DNA from: Mermis nigrescens
Taxonomy: Eukaryota; Nematoda; Enoplea; Mermithida; Mermithidae
Direction: 5' to 3'
NCBI GenBank assembly: GCA_036768485.1
Contig: JAVLUZ010000157.1
Span: 15,937,877-16,001,876 of the forward strand
DNA: 64,000 bases
The notes beneath the pieces were generated by a model. The model worked only from the letters and a program-made list of their open reading frames with translations, did not search any database and was not told the origin of the DNA. Each line of letters opens with the position of its first letter. Positions within the stretch are counted from its first letter, which is position 1. This document shows positions 25,640-37,988 of this stretch, piece by piece. The translations under genes and the position numbers were made by a program.

Positions 25640-25752
25640 CAGACATTGGCTAAGCCTAAGGCATAAATGGAGCAAAAATTGCTCCACTCGCTTCGCTCGC
25701 TCCGCGATTTTGCTCCATTTATCTCAGGCTTAGCCCATGCGCTGGCATCAAT
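25640..25752. repeat. Imperfect hairpin inside the Mutator-like element
   Basis: TTGGTGCCAGACATTGGCTA and the following AGCCTAAGGCATAAATGGAG pair with the matching stretch up to 25752, around a loop with ACTCGCTTCGCTCGC. Two GCCTAA units follow at about 25768-25781. Confidence 0.6.
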
Positions 25753-25903
25753 GTGAATGCACATAACTAAGCCTAAGCCTAAGACATTGGTAACCCCGCT
25801 CAGTCACAGTCCCCCGACGCTTCGGAGACTAATCCGAAACATTCCCAAAGGCAGACTTACTTTTCGCCTATCCTTAAACACATGAACTTCAACAGCCTGT
25901 AAC

Positions 25904-26796
25904 TAGTGTTGTAAAAGATAAGGATTTTTGCAAGATTAAAGATAAAGATAAAGTTGAAATTTTAAAATCTAGAAGATAAAGATAAATATAAAGATAAAGA
26001 TAAAAAATTAAGGAAGATAAAGATAAAGATAATTTGCAAGATAAAAGAACCAAAAAGATAAAGATAAAGATAAAGTGTACATATGTAAATATGGTCGCTT
26101 GGACCCAGGAGAATGATGCTTGTGAAGTGCAATAAATGAGAGTGGGTGATGTAAAGCAGCCAAATGAATACCCTGATTTTTTACCTGAGATCAAAGAGGT
26201 GATAGGCATTAAGCACACATACATGCAGGTTTGAGGCTTTACCCCCGGTATCTGACTGACCCGCGTACTACTACTACTAGCAGACAGCAAGTCACTTCTT
26301 TCTTTTCACAAGCATGAAAACCCTGCTCTGTGCGCCTGTACAAAGTATAGTCGCAACAGTTATTGATTTTTTCAAACTTCTCTATGTTTCCTAGGCTTGG
26401 ACTTATAGATTAACGTATATGCTAGTAGTAGTACTCCCGCTTTGATCGGTATCACTCCCGCTTATTTAGGTTGATATACAGGCATTAGTTTGGGCCGCAT
26501 AGGGTAATCGTTTTATTTTCTCTTATTGTATCACAATAAAACTTGAATGCGTCTAAACGTATTTCACGTCAAACCTGCATTTTGGATTACATGCTAACTT
26601 ATGTACATACTTTATCTTTTTCCAAGATAAATTCCTATCAAAAAGATAAAGATAAAGATAGCCTGTGATTTTTCCAAAAGATAAAGATAAAGATAAAGAT
26701 TAAGATAAAAAATCGTCAAGATAAAGATAAAGATATCTTTATCTTTATCATTATCTTGCTAAAAAGATAAAGATAAAGATATATTTTACAACACTA
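25904..26796. mobile_element. hAT MITE with GATAAA-repeat arms
   Basis: The ends are TAGTGTTGTAAAA and TTTTACAACACTA, a typical hAT terminal form, and the 8-bp duplication CCTGTAAC is exact (25896-25903 and 26797-26804). The uninterrupted target (CAGCCTGTAACTCGG) is present at about 29433 in the related copy 28242-30128, which confirms the borders. Both arms carry AAGATAAAGATAAAG runs (25915-26070 and 26635-26780) that would pair as a foldback. The 133-residue minus-strand frame is a translation of these arms plus the middle and is not supported as a gene. Confidence 0.9.
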
Positions 26797-27304
26797 CCTG
26801 TAACTCGGTCAATAACAACGATCGCCACCTAATTCTTTCAAATATGAACTGCCCACCTCAAACTCAGTTGGAAAATGTCCTTGTCGTAACTTTCCGGGAC
26901 TTTCCAATCTCCTCTACTTTAGCCGAAAGAATTCAAAAGTCTGTTCATTGCTTTACAAAACAAAAGAAACCGCATGCATTTATCACTACCTGATACCGAG
27001 ATATTTATGCGTAGGTACTTAAGTTTGCCCCATTAGCATGAAAGTTCTGTAAAGTTGCGTGAAAAACATCTATTATGGCTGCGCTCTAATGTCGCGCGCT
27101 CTAATGTCGCGCGCTCTAATGTCGCGCGCTCTAACGTCGCGCGCTCTAACGTCACGCGCTCTAAAGTAGCGCTCTAATGTCGCGCACTCTAATGTCGCTG
27201 CGCTCTAATGTCGCTGCGCTCTAATGTCCTGCGCTCTAATGTCGCGCGCTCTAATGTCGGCGCTCTAATGTCGTGCGCTCTAATGTCGGCTCACCTAAGT
27301 CTTT

Positions 27305-28232
27305 ATATGACTCAACGTAACGTATGATATTACACCGTACTCATCAATTAAAAGCACTTCACTAGTAATATGATTTATAGTCGTTTCAGGTAACTTCGTG
27401 CATAGATCACAATTTGCGAGTCAAAGTAAATCGATTACAAAAGAGATTTAAACTGAAGCAGCAATCACGATACTCTTAGTGATAACTGATAAGCATAAAT
27501 TTTACTATGCAAAATTGTGTAACAATATGCTGCGTAGAAGCCTGCTCGCTTGAGCGCTGAAAGTTGATTTCCATGAGCAAGGGTTTATCAAATAGACTAT
27601 AGTTAGGTCCATGAGTAAACAAATGTTGTAACCTAATTCATGCAATTTTTAGTTTTATTCACTGTGTCTTAAATATTTCTCACTGTTTACAATTAAGGTC
27701 CTTTATGATCAATGTAGAATCTATCAGCCTTGAGAGCGGTCGTTTGGTGAATTACTGCGGGAAATATGATTGCTTCTAGAGCATTCCTAGTTACAATCGC
27801 ACTGGTTGAATTGTGGCACAAACCAAGTGGTAAGTAACGCCGTATTATATGAACAAATATAGCATTCTATTATATCATACTGTCTCCTATATTTTATGTT
27901 TATCTACACAAGAAGACGAGCCAACGCTTGTTAATTTAAAGGAAAAACTATAAGGTCGGACACGAACATTGAAACATGATGTACCGAACCGACGATGGAT
28001 AACTTGGTATGCCGAAACGTAAACTCAATCAGCTCCTACATGAGAAAAAACTATTTCAAACTCTTGCTGTTAGTATGTCATCTGAACTGGAAAACGAAAC
28101 GAAACAAAAACTGCCGAACCGGCGCAAAATGATTTTCGCATATCTTTCTTATGATGTCTAACCAAGTTTTTGTCTTTCAAGTGAAAATAGTACAGTAAAT
28201 CACTAAGGGCTTCATTACAGAAGGTTGGGTAA
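27305..28232. other. Gene-free stretch
   Basis: Holds a decayed CTATAGTC-type MITE (27375-27600). No exon was recognised. Confidence 0.45.
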
Positions 28233-28748
28233 GACTTACCCGGTGAGCCGACATTAGAGTACACGACATTAGAGCATCGACATTAGAGCGCAAGACATTA
28301 GAGCTTAGCGAAATTAGAGCGCAGCGACATAAGAGCGCGCGACATTAGAGCGCGGCGACACTATAGAGCGCGCGACATTAGAGCGCGTGACATTCGAGCG
28401 CGCGACATCAGAGCGCGCGACATTAGAGCGCGCGACATTAGAACGGGCGACATTAGAACGCAGCCATAATAGATGTTTTTCACGCAACTTTACAAAACTT
28501 TTATGTGAACGGGGCAATGTTTACTACCTACTTATGAATATCTCGGTATCAGGTAGTGATAAATGCATGGGTTCCTTCCGTTTTGTAAAGCAATGAACAG
28601 ACTATAGAATTCGTTCTTTACTTTCTGGTTGAGTTGTACACTGGTTGAATAAGTGGATGTACGAAAGTATAAATTTTGACTTTTTCACTTACCTTTGGAA
28701 AAAGAACGGTAACTTTTGAAGCAGTATGTTTTGTGTAACGCCATTACA

Positions 28749-28968
28749 CCCTTTTCACTTATTTTCTTGACACAGATTATAGACACAGACTATATTCATT
28801 TTCACAATTTTCTTTAAATTGTACGCATTTACTGTAAGTTGTGCAAATCAAGCGTGAAATTTATTGCTGCAGTAAACAATCATAAATCTGCAGTAAATAA
28901 GCCAAAGATCAGAATTTGTGTAAACTTATCCTACATTTCTGTGTCAAGAAAACAAATGAAAAGGGGTA
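28749..28968. mobile_element. Small inverted-repeat insert, CTTGACACA family
   Basis: The ends ACCCTTTTCACTTATTTTCT and TTTCTGTGTCAAGAAAACAA are inverted. The same insert, about 208 bp, is at 42151-42359 in copy 3, so it was present before the copies separated. The flanks there read TATA, which hints at a TA target (Tc1/mariner-like). Confidence 0.5.
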
Positions 28969-28984
28969 GTTTTTTAAGAATGAG

Positions 28985-29220
28985 GTGACCTTGTCAAATT
29001 TTTCAGAAAAACGTGCTTTTATGCCTTTTCAAACAATAATCTTAAACTTAGAAGTCGAAAAAACTGTCGGAAAACCATGTGAGTGAAAAAAAATTTTAAA
29101 ACAAAATTTTCTTCAAAGATTTTTTTCACTCTCATGGTTGATAGATCGTGTTTTCAACATCTACGTTATAGATTATTGCTTGAAAAGGCATAAAATCACG
29201 TTTTTTTGAAAATTTGACAT
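28985..29220. repeat. Imperfect palindrome of about 235 bp
   Basis: AAAAACGTGCTTTTATGCCT on the left pairs with AGGCATAAAATCACGTTTTT on the right, and AACCATGTGAGTGAAAAAAA with its partner near the centre. It is absent from copies 1 and 3, so it is probably a later insertion. Confidence 0.6.
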
Positions 29221-30137
29221 TCCAACATCTAATCATCTGTACATCGACCTAAGCATCTATACATCGACCTGAGCAGGAGCGACCTCGACCTAAGCAGCTT
29301 TAAATACCTTTTCAGATATACTAAGCCTAAGCCTAAGTATAATATAAGTAAAAACGGCTAATATTGAGAATAGCCCAGTTCGTCTTAATTAATTTTTTAT
29401 CCTTAAATTAAACACATGAAGTTCGACAGCCTGTAACTCGGTCAATAATGCCGACCGACACCTAATTCTTTCAGATTTGAATTCCTTGACCCTTAATTAG
29501 ATTCAATCATCCATGAAAAGTTAATTTCTAGGAGGTCACCTTATTCTCAAAATTAGCCGAAAAGGGTATAGTTCTATTAGAAAGTGCATGAAAAGCTACA
29601 AAATAATGTCCTAAAATGATACCCTTACTGACGTAGTTTTTGAGCTGTATGTGTCAGAACACAGATCAGTCTACTCCATTGAACAAAAGATGTTTTAATT
29701 AACGTCAAAATTTTTTAAAATAAGTAACACCTACTACTTTAAAACTAGCATAGCAAGGGGTCGTTTGGAGACACTGTTTTGCAGAGCATTTATCTCACTT
29801 ACCAACCAGCCACTTCTTAACCAAACAAAAAATTTAACTGATTTTCGTAATGTATGCTAGGTATATTTTTGTACATCAATTTTTAGAAACAAAAAGTTAC
29901 AAATTTTTTCGTGGAAAAGGTAAAGTCTATGTCTGCCTCCATGACGCACCATTGTAACTGCACTTTAATATCGGCGCTCTAATGTCGCGCGCTCTAATGT
30001 CGCGCGCTCTAATGTAGCGCGCTCTAATGTCGCGCGCTGTAATGTCGTGCGCTCTAATGTCGCGCGCTCTAATGTCGCGCGCTCTAATGTCGGCGCTCTA
30101 ATGTCGTGCGCTCTAATGTCTGCGTGCCTACTTACTC

Positions 30138-30735
30138 ATTGGTAAATTATGTGCCGTTAGGTGATGTCCAGACTAAATTGAAGATTGTAGTATCACAGAA
30201 AGCTGGGCAAGGTGAAGATAGGATAAAGCTTATTTGTAAATGAAGGCAAACTTACCAAACGACCTTACCTTTGCTTTCAGCAGAGGTAAACATTTAGTAA
30301 CGGCAAGCCTGTATCCAGGATCCGACCAGAGGGGAGGGCCGACCCAACATAAATTGGTTTATATCTCGGTAAATTCGCAGGATAGTTCGCGAAAACCCTA
30401 TTTTTCGACGTTTTTTGACATACTCTATCCAATTAAGATCATAAAATTCAAACTTTTTAAACAGAAATTTTTTCACTTGAAAAGCTATGTAAAAATCGTC
30501 ATTTTTTGGTCGCGCTTGAGCCAAACTGATGAAAAATACTTTACGTCCGGCGCGAAGCGCCGAAAATCTGAAGATTTCACGACAAAGACTTTCGATTTTT
30601 TCATCTTTCCGCGCGTTATCTTACCTTTCAAACCCCCTTAAATATGGCCCTCGGTAACGGTAAAAAAGACCACGCTGTCCTATACATTTGATTTAGCTTT
30701 TGAACTATGCGGATGAATATATCGCTTGAAGGTTT
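30138..30735. other. No gene seen
   Basis: The frame at 30240-30641 covers this stretch, but its sequence is of the interspersed type with a GGCGCGAAGCGCCG hairpin at about 30547-30561 and shows no domain. Bases 30175-30235 resemble 34020-34085 in reverse complement. Confidence 0.4.
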
Positions 30736-32491
30736 TTTTTGATTTTTTTCGAAATTTTTCCATTATCTTATGCTCTAAAAAGATAGAGCATAGTCAAAAA
30801 CGCTGAAAAACGATGTTTTTGACGCGTACCTACCATTTCTGGACCAAAAAGAGGAACTTTATAATTCAGCCCACCCCAGAATTCCCATGCTATAGATGTA
30901 TGATAGTAACTACCCACTGGTAAACTAGAGGTAATCGATAATACTCCCGACATTTTTCGCCGATATGCATAACGACGTACCTATGGTTTGTGAAACGCCT
31001 ATATCCTTTTTCGATGACTACAAAATTGCTTTTATATTAACTGAAGTTTATTTCACGCCAATTCAGGCATGCGTATCATACATGCACATAGGGCGGTGAG
31101 GGGTATTATCCCATGAAGGGCTCATTAAATCGAGATTACACAAAAATATAAAATAAAAAACATAAAATCTTTCAAATTAAAATAAGAGACCACTGGTAAT
31201 GCTTAATATTTGATTATTTACATACGTATGTAGATTTAGTAAGATTAATGCTTAATGGATTTTCGCATTAAACAACGAAGCAAGGGTCATTATTATCGTC
31301 ATCATGTATTACCATTGAAATATGAGTGCAAAAGTAAATAATAAAAAATGAATATGTAATTCACGAATGATAGGAAATACGACTCTATAAATCAATGGGA
31401 CCTGAGTGCACGAGACAGATTCGATTTTTCGTTTTATAATTACTCAGAATGTGAGACAGCATGCTGAGTATGAACAGAAGGGGGATGAGAGGAAATATTA
31501 AGTCCATTGAGAGGTGCGAAAGTCAATACTGTCGGGCAATCCAAAACTAAAACCAATTAATTTGAGCGCCCGCCCTTTGCGCGAATGCATACATCTGCAA
31601 GTCAATAGCATTTATAAACCATTTCACATGAGTTTGACCAAAAATCTTAAGAATATATTCGATGTCTACGGTAATTATATACCTAATTAATGCAATACCT
31701 CAGTTTGTCAGCTTATTGTTGTCAATTAGGGAGTCATATACCCATCATAGGTGCACAAGGTCAGGGTCGGCAGGGGAGGGGGTGAAATCCAAAAACCCGA
31801 AACAGTAAATTTAATGTTCACGTTTTTTGTTGTTTTAATGATCAAAATAGTCAAAATAGCCTTTAAAACGTTTTTTCGTGGTAATCTCGAATTTTAAAAG
31901 CATTTTTAGTCCATTTTGACTGCATAATATCGCTTTTAACACTGAAAAATACAAAAGTTTATCAATTTCGGGCGCTTTTCGAGTAAAAAGTACTCAAAAG
32001 TACTAATCTGGCGCGAAGCGTCGGGAAAATTTTGAAATTTTCAACTGCTTTTGACCTTAAAAATAATGCAAAAAACCTAAAATCGCCGGACAGTACCTGT
32101 TCAGCTGTCCCTTCAGGGGATAATACCCCTCACCGCCCTATGTGCATGTATGATACGCATGCCTGAATTGGCGTGAAATAAACTTCAGTTAATATAAAAG
32201 CAATTTTGTAGTCATTGAAAAAAGATATAGGCGTTTCACAAACCATAGGTACGTCGTTATGCATATCGGCGAAAAATGTCGGGAGTATTATCGATTACCT
32301 CTAGTTTACCAGTGGGTAGTTACTATCATACATCTATAGCATGGGAATTCTGGGGGTGGGCTGAATTATAAAGTTCCTCTTTTTGGTCCAGAAATGGTAG
32401 GTACGCGTCAAAGACATCGTTTTTCAGCGTTTTTGACTATGCTCTATCTTTCTAGAGCATAAGATAATGGAAAAATTTCGAAAAAAATCAG
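30736..32491. mobile_element. Foldback element with about 380-bp arms
   Basis: The left arm 30736-31114 and right arm 32112-32491 are close reverse complements. Landmarks are TTATGCTCTAAAAAGATAGAG, CCCCAGAATTCCCATGCTAT, GTTTGTGAAACGCCTATATC and CACCGCCCTATG. The loop of about 1 kb has no gene; it includes a CTATAGTC-type remnant (31615-31730). No target duplication was identified. Confidence 0.65.
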
Positions 32492-34420
32492 AAAAAAGTC
32501 GGAACGAAATTTAACAGAATATAGTCAAAACATGAGTATAATGGTGCGAAGCGCCAAAAATTTGACACTTTTGAAGGAATTGATGGCTAAAAATGCTTGA
32601 AAAAGCATCTTTTCCAGAAATTTTTACATAATTTTTGGTAACTTTAAAAAAATCGCCAATTCTGCGGGGAGAAGGTGAAAAATTTTTTGCGGGGGTTGAA
32701 TACTCAGATCTTTTGAACAATTTCCCCGCCACCGTTTTTTAGCCGATCCATAATAGTTGCAGTAACAAAAGTTTACACACAACCAGCTTATGACTTTTTG
32801 TCTTTACACCTGTAAAACAATTGAGTTTTGTTGTAGACTGCACATCTGGCAGTGGAAAGTTCGAGACTAAATAGACATGAACAATTGTTCAAAAGAAAAT
32901 TTCGCCCACCGTTTTTCTTGGGGTATAAACATTTCACAAAATTGAAATTTTATGTACACGCATAACTTTTTAAGCTCTATTTAATGAATATAAATAAATT
33001 ATAGAATATTATGATCACATTCATAAATTCGCGAATTTACGGCGCGGGCATGAATAAAGCAATATCTTTCATATCTTTCAAACAAACAATTCTCGTTCTT
33101 GTTACGATCCTCTTTATCAGTTAAACTAATAGTCATTTCATGGCCATTACGACAAAATCGACCATTGGAAAGTATTCCGCGATCTTGTAGAAATTTTACA
33201 GCCGACGACTTATCCAGTAAAATTCCATCTTATTCTAGAAATCGCATAACTGATTTACGAAGCCAGCCGACAACAACAATAAATTCAGTTCAGTCAATTT
33301 AAAACGTGTTGTAAACTACAGTTGAAACTTAGTGTAAACATCAGTTTACATCGTATTTTGCTAATTTTTGTGCAGAAGTCAATAAAGATTGTTTTCATTC
33401 ATACCTAAAATTTGATTACTGTATCTTTATTTCGTCTCTCGAAAAACAATGGCAGGGAAATTGTTCAAAAGATCCGGAAACTTTTCTGAGGGGGTTAAAA
33501 CCCTCCAAACCCCTCCAGGTTATGTATGGTTACCATACGTGTTCTTGGGGGCTGACCCCCAGAATAGCAACTGACCCTCTGCGAAAATGGCTGCGTGCGA
33601 CCCCCACGCCCATCAGTTTTTCGTAAAAATTGTAAAAAGTGTGCCTTTTCGAAGCGTTTTAGCCCATTTTGGGCTAAAGAGTCTCAAAGTTTTGGCGCTT
33701 CGCGCCGTGTACACATTGTTCGACTATATTTTGTTCAGATTTACTCGATTTTTCCAAATTTCTTCAAATTTATTTATGTCTTCAGGTTCTAGAAAGAATG
33801 AGAATTGTCTGAAACGTCAAAATACTGTTTTTAACGTGCACCGATCGTTTTTCAGCCCAAAAAAGGCACTTTTAAAAATTTATTGGGCCTGACCCCTCAG
33901 AATCCCCATTCTGTACATGTATGGTAGTTATCTTTCCATTGGCCTACCGTTTGTGATAGCGAAGCTGGACAAACCTCGGGTAATTTACCAATGCTTTTGA
34001 AGCTTGGTTAGCTATTTAGACTTTATCCGACCATTACCTTTACCTCAATCCTACCCAACGTTCTGTGATACAGCCCTCAATTGGTGTTAAGCACTGGAAT
34101 ATTTTAGCTGATTCAAAATTGTAAACTCAATGCTGGGACACTATAACGAAGAATAATGACGATTCCGCGCGGAACGCCGAAAATTTTTGCCGTTTTTGTA
34201 ATTTTAATTCAATTTTGGGCGCATAACAACGTATATCTGCTGTTCAGCAAATTTTCAAAAAAAATTTGGGTATGGTCCCTCTCCCCGTCCCACCTTGAGT
34301 CCCCGCCTGTCCAGGTATGGTTAATACAGGTCGATGCTCTAAATTTGTTTTTTTATTCTTTAGTGACCGATTTTCACAACTAAGGCTTTTATAACCGATC
34401 GGCTTTGGCGAATTGACTAG
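32492..34420. other. Gene-free stretch with hairpin repeats
   Basis: Interspersed-repeat sequence with GGTGCGAAGCGCC (32550) and GGCGCTTCGCGCC (33694) hairpins, and TGTAAA/TTTACA words related to duplication A (32765-33360). Frames at 33099-33302 and 33587-33892 show no domain. Confidence 0.4.
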
Positions 34421-34662
34421 TTATCTATATTACGGTTCAAAGATAACGATTTGGTGTGATTGCATGGTTTGTTCATCCACAAAAGGGCTTCAACTTCACT
34501 TGGACAATCAGATGTTACCCATCTCTGCTACAATAGTCAAGGAGACGTTCCGATTCAACCTAACCCTTGATGAAAAATTTGTACTCGGACAGTATGCATG
34601 TGCGGAAGTCACTGGAAATTTCAAGAAAGATTTCAAACCAATCGTTTTTTCGCATTACCTAT
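34421..34662 (+). CDS. Candidate host exon, Ig-like domain
   Basis: About 80 codons are open from an AG (34419-34420) to a canonical GTAAGT donor (34663-34668). The peptide has the spacing of an immunoglobulin-like fold: GSKITIWC near the start (B strand with its cysteine) and GQYACAEV near the end (F-strand G-x-Y-x-C). This suggests part of a cell-surface or secreted protein. The exon ends in phase 1, and joining to the next candidate exon at 37667 would give a cysteine codon in frame. The acceptor has only a weak pyrimidine tract, so the 5' border is the least certain part. The gene is not identified. Confidence 0.5.
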
Positions 34663-35510
34663 GTAAGTCAGCGCAATGAATTTAGAGCATCGAGCTGCGT
34701 GAATGGGAGAGCGATTTTGAAAAAAATGGGTTAGGATTTACTTATCAATTTTAATTTTTGACTAAAAACAGAATGTTTAGATGAAGAAAGCTCGGAAAAT
34801 CCGAAGAAAAAAATATATGGCGGAGTGCAGAATCAAGTGAGATAAAAACAATCGAAATACTGGAGTTTTTGTTGCAATTAAACTGACTAGTCTGTTAAGA
34901 GCAAAGTTGGCTTGTATTGCAACCAGGCACGTATTTCTAGGGGGAATGGGGGTGTTCGGACCCCCAAAATTCAGAAAAATCGGAAAAATATGACTTTTTA
35001 AACGTTATTTTGTGCTATTTTTGGCCTTTTAAGGCTTAGTCCCCCCAAAATTGGTGTTGCCCCCTAAATAGGACGGCCTGATTGCAATTAACTTGTTTTG
35101 GCGCAGTCATTTTAGTGCAACTGTTCTAGTTTATGTAATATTGCTGAAATCTAAGGTCCTAAGCTTCAGAAATTTTCAAAGATAAAAGAGAACCAAAAAA
35201 CTTGATAGATTGAACAAAAACGATATTTTTTAATTTTATCAAGCAATATCTATTGGAAGCAAAAGAGGGATCAACGAAAAATTGATTAGGAATCGGAATT
35301 CTTATTAATTTAGATTTTGATATATATTGTACTTCCTATCCATATAAAAATAATATAATCTATAATATCTATAATTACCTATATTATTAAATTAATAGAC
35401 ATCCAGTTTTGTCAAAAGCGGAAGACCAGGGCCCGCAAAATATTTTTTTTTGTTTCTGTGGTGTGGGTCTCGAAACCCCAAAGCTTCGCCTGAATGCGAC
35501 GCCACGCCAC

Positions 35511-35786
35511 CACACGTGGGCGTGGGGGGTTAGGGGGTATGCAACCCCAAGAAGTTTAAATATCCCCCCAGAAATCAAAATACCCCCAGAATTCAAATTT
35601 TGAAATTTTTTTCTGCTTTTTAGCGATTTTTTGATGCCATTGGATAGTGCTCTTTGAGAAACGTCGAAAAATGGTGTTTTTTTCGCTATACGACCACTTT
35701 TAAGATCATTTTTTGACCTTTGAAAATCTTTTCACCCCCTTCCCAGAAATTTTTCACCCCCAGAATTTCGTTGCTGCCCACCTATG
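35511..35786 (+). mobile_element. hAT-like MITE (CAYANGTGGGC family), copy 2
   Basis: A 276-bp copy running CACACGTGGGCG to GCCCACCTATG, flanked by CACGCCAC / CACGTCAC (7 of 8). Confidence 0.85.
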
Positions 35787-36355
35787 CACGTCACTATTCC
35801 AGTACATATAAAACATGCAGTAGTTATCTACCTAATTAAGGCTAGAGTTTCACACACAATTTGTGAACGAAATTTAGAAATATTTATTTAGATGACTTAT
35901 AAATTCCAAAACTTTAGTTTTGAAAAGAAAACACTTTTTCGAAATTTTGATTACATATTCAAATGAGATGCTTAAGCTACGAATTATCTGACATAATTCT
36001 CTGACCCACTTTGCTGATCGTTCATATTTGATGTGAGCGTTTATTTCTGAATCTAACTTAAAAATTCCTCAAAAAGTTCATTCTCTGAAAACTTCTAATA
36101 CTCAATCATGCTGTTCAAGAAGGACATTTTAGAGCAAACCATCATACTCTCGGAAATCGCCAGCATTTGGTATTTGGTTCTATTTTCATCATAAAAGTCT
36201 GTATTCCCCAATCTCTTTTTCTCATATTTTATTCGTTTTTCCATCTTTGTCGCATTCGCTGACTACAGAAATAAGAACGCACATGATCGACTGATCATAT
36301 ATCAGTACTATCACATGAACATATGCTCCTAGCAGACAGAAAGTATGTACATTGG

Positions 36356-36657
36356 TAAGTCATTAGTCAAGTCAAACAGAACAAAAGTAATAAGGAAAAG
36401 TTTCAATATACTCTTTCTGGGAATGAATTCAGGGTACATGAGATATGGAAACGAGCATTAATCGAGCACAAGGATCGCAAAGCTGCTTGGAAATGGGCTT
36501 CCAAGTTGATTTCCGGTGACGGACTGGTGTCAGACGTGAACTATACTGTCAAAAACTTTGTAACTTGCTTGCACCTTATTCCCGAGTCTGCTTTAGTGTG
36601 CAGCATACTTATTCGTTATGGATTTTGGGGAGGGGCTTCTATTCGAACCCATAAATA
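36356..36657 (+). CDS. Weak candidate exon, unrecognised
   Basis: An ATG-less open frame of about 100 codons, with natural-looking composition (EIWKRALIEHKDRKAAWKWA in the middle) unlike the repeat translations around it. AG sites occur near 36370 and 36432. A stop ends it at 36655-36657. No family is recognised and the phase does not fit the neighbouring candidates well. Confidence 0.2.
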
Positions 36658-37666
36658 AGTGCAGAGCTGATCTGCAAAAGGCTGCATATTACTCTTAAAC
36701 ACCGCTTTGTAAATGAAATGAAAATCAAGACCCTGACACTCATTTGCAAGGCGTAAAATCAAGGAAAAATTAGTAAAAATTTGTGTTTAAAATGAAATGT
36801 CAGCTTATTTCGAAAAAGCCAAAAACCTTTGGGCGCTTCACGTCAAATTCTGTGTATAATATAAGTTTTTATTCAAATTAATTGCTTATACGTTAAAAAA
36901 CAGATATATTTAAAACTGAGCATGGATACCTTCATAAATAATAATCTGGCATTGTGTAAGGCATATACATTACCTGACGATTTCATCTGAACGTGTTTCC
37001 ATGGGGATCGTGCAAATATCCTTGCCCCAGAATTTCCGATTTCCCAGAAAACCTAAGAAAATAAGCAGTTTCAAGCATTCTTGTCAATTTCGTGCTGTGC
37101 ACTAAGACCAGCAGTTTCAGAATCCCCATTTTTCTAATAAAGCAGAGAAAATAATTTTTTTAAATTTTCCAGAAAACATGAAAGGCCATTTTCATGCTTT
37201 GCACCAAGGTCAGATTATTATAAAATCTTGGCGTTTATCAGCATTAGCATGATTACATAGTGCTAGAATTTTTCATCATAAAATAATGTGCGAAATTAAT
37301 GTGATCTTTAAAATCAGTGACTCATATAAACATAAGTGCTTATCTTACTCCAACGTGAAATTTCACAAAGGGTATTGAAAGTCTAATAACATTTTGTCGT
37401 TGTTTAAGTTCGAGAAAGAACGGGAAATTTTCAAATATTTTGGGGATAGGTATTGAATATTAAAGCATTGCCTGCTACTAAATTTTTCTAAATATGCACC
37501 AATATGCATTTCTCAGATGTCCCATAGCAGAAAAAAGAAGGAAGAATTCTCAGTTGTACCAATATTTTTACTTTATTTTCGTTTTTACTGCTTTGACATG
37601 TTTTAATATACCTAATTTCATAAGCTGTCTCACTTTTAGTGCATTGAATGAATCTTGTTTTTTCAG

Positions 37667-37924
37667 GTGATGATGAAAGTTCATCTTGTCAAGTTGGCGA
37701 TTCGTGTCCTACCGATCAATCAAACCGATTTTGCATATTCGATAAGAACAATTCGAAAAATTGCGCCACCTTACAAAAATCCACCTGTATCTCAGTGCCC
37801 GGTACTTATGCTTGCGACATAACATTCCGAGTACATGCCTCACACTGTCATGCAAGCGTGAGTAATACTCCAGTGCTGTCCTCCGTTACAAATGTGGGAG
37901 ATTGCTTTCCAGGTGGAGCAGAGA
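37667..37924 (+). CDS. Candidate host exon, cysteine-rich extracellular module
   Basis: A strong acceptor (TTGTTTTTTCAG, AG at 37665-37666) opens 258 nt (86 codons, phase 1 to phase 1) ending at GTAGGT (donor from 37925); an alternative donor GTGAAA is at 37929. The peptide has eight cysteines (CQVGDSC, RFC, NC, TC, YAC, HC, DC), which suggests a disulfide-bonded extracellular domain. The in-frame ATG at 37648 lies within the intron tract and is not the start. Phase 1 at the start matches the end of the Ig-like exon at 34662. Domain family not recognised. Confidence 0.55.
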
Positions 37925-37988
37925 GTAGGTGAAATTACTCAATTCAATTTGTGTCTGTAGTAAAAAATAATGCCAAGTAAAAAATAAA

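Larger units (their letters stand above)
25497..27295. mobile_element. Mutator-like foldback element, GACATTAGAGC family, copy 1
   Basis: Flanked by an exact 9-bp duplication TAAGTCTTT (25488-25496 and 27296-27304). The left end is GGCATGCAGACATTAGAGCG with four GACATTAGAGCGCGC units. The right end carries about 15 units of GCGCTCTAATGTCGC and finishes TCGGCTCACC. Total 1799 bp, of which 893 bp is a later hAT insertion (25904-26796). The subterminal block CATCTATTATGGCTGCGCTC is shared with the copies at 28242 and 41652. There is no transposase; it must have been moved in trans. Confidence 0.85.
28242..30128. mobile_element. Mutator-like foldback element, GACATTAGAGC family, copy 2
   Basis: Starts GGTGAGCCGACATTAGAG and ends GCGCTCTAATGTCTGCGTGCC. 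Flanks GACTTACCC (28233-28241) and TACTTACTC (30129-30137) match at 7 of 9. Orientation is opposite to copies 1 and 3. The left array has about 14 units, the right about 11. Inside are a TA-type inverted-repeat insert (28749-28968) and another hairpin (28985-29220). The segment 29580-29960 matches 41760-42130 of copy 3 in reverse complement. Confidence 0.8.
34663..37666. other. Probable intron
   Basis: If the two candidate exons belong together, this 3-kb stretch is intron. It contains the MITE 35511-35786, a C-rich repeat fragment at 34930-35080 related to part of the Maverick terminal repeat (GGGGGAATGG through CCCAAAATTC), and the possible exon at 36356-36657. Confidence 0.4.

Noticed and set aside
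25768..25781. GCCTAAGCCTAA telomere-like motif (also near 29320)
   Set aside because: Only two units in each place and no longer array; chance or element sequence is more likely than a telomere relic.
27075..30125. Regular short repeats that look like a CRISPR array
   Set aside because: Units are contiguous 15-bp satellites without unique spacers, in a eukaryotic context, at the ends of transposable elements.
30240..30641. 133-residue plus-strand frame
   Set aside because: It lies in interspersed-repeat sequence with the GC hairpin motif and shows no domain or splice support.
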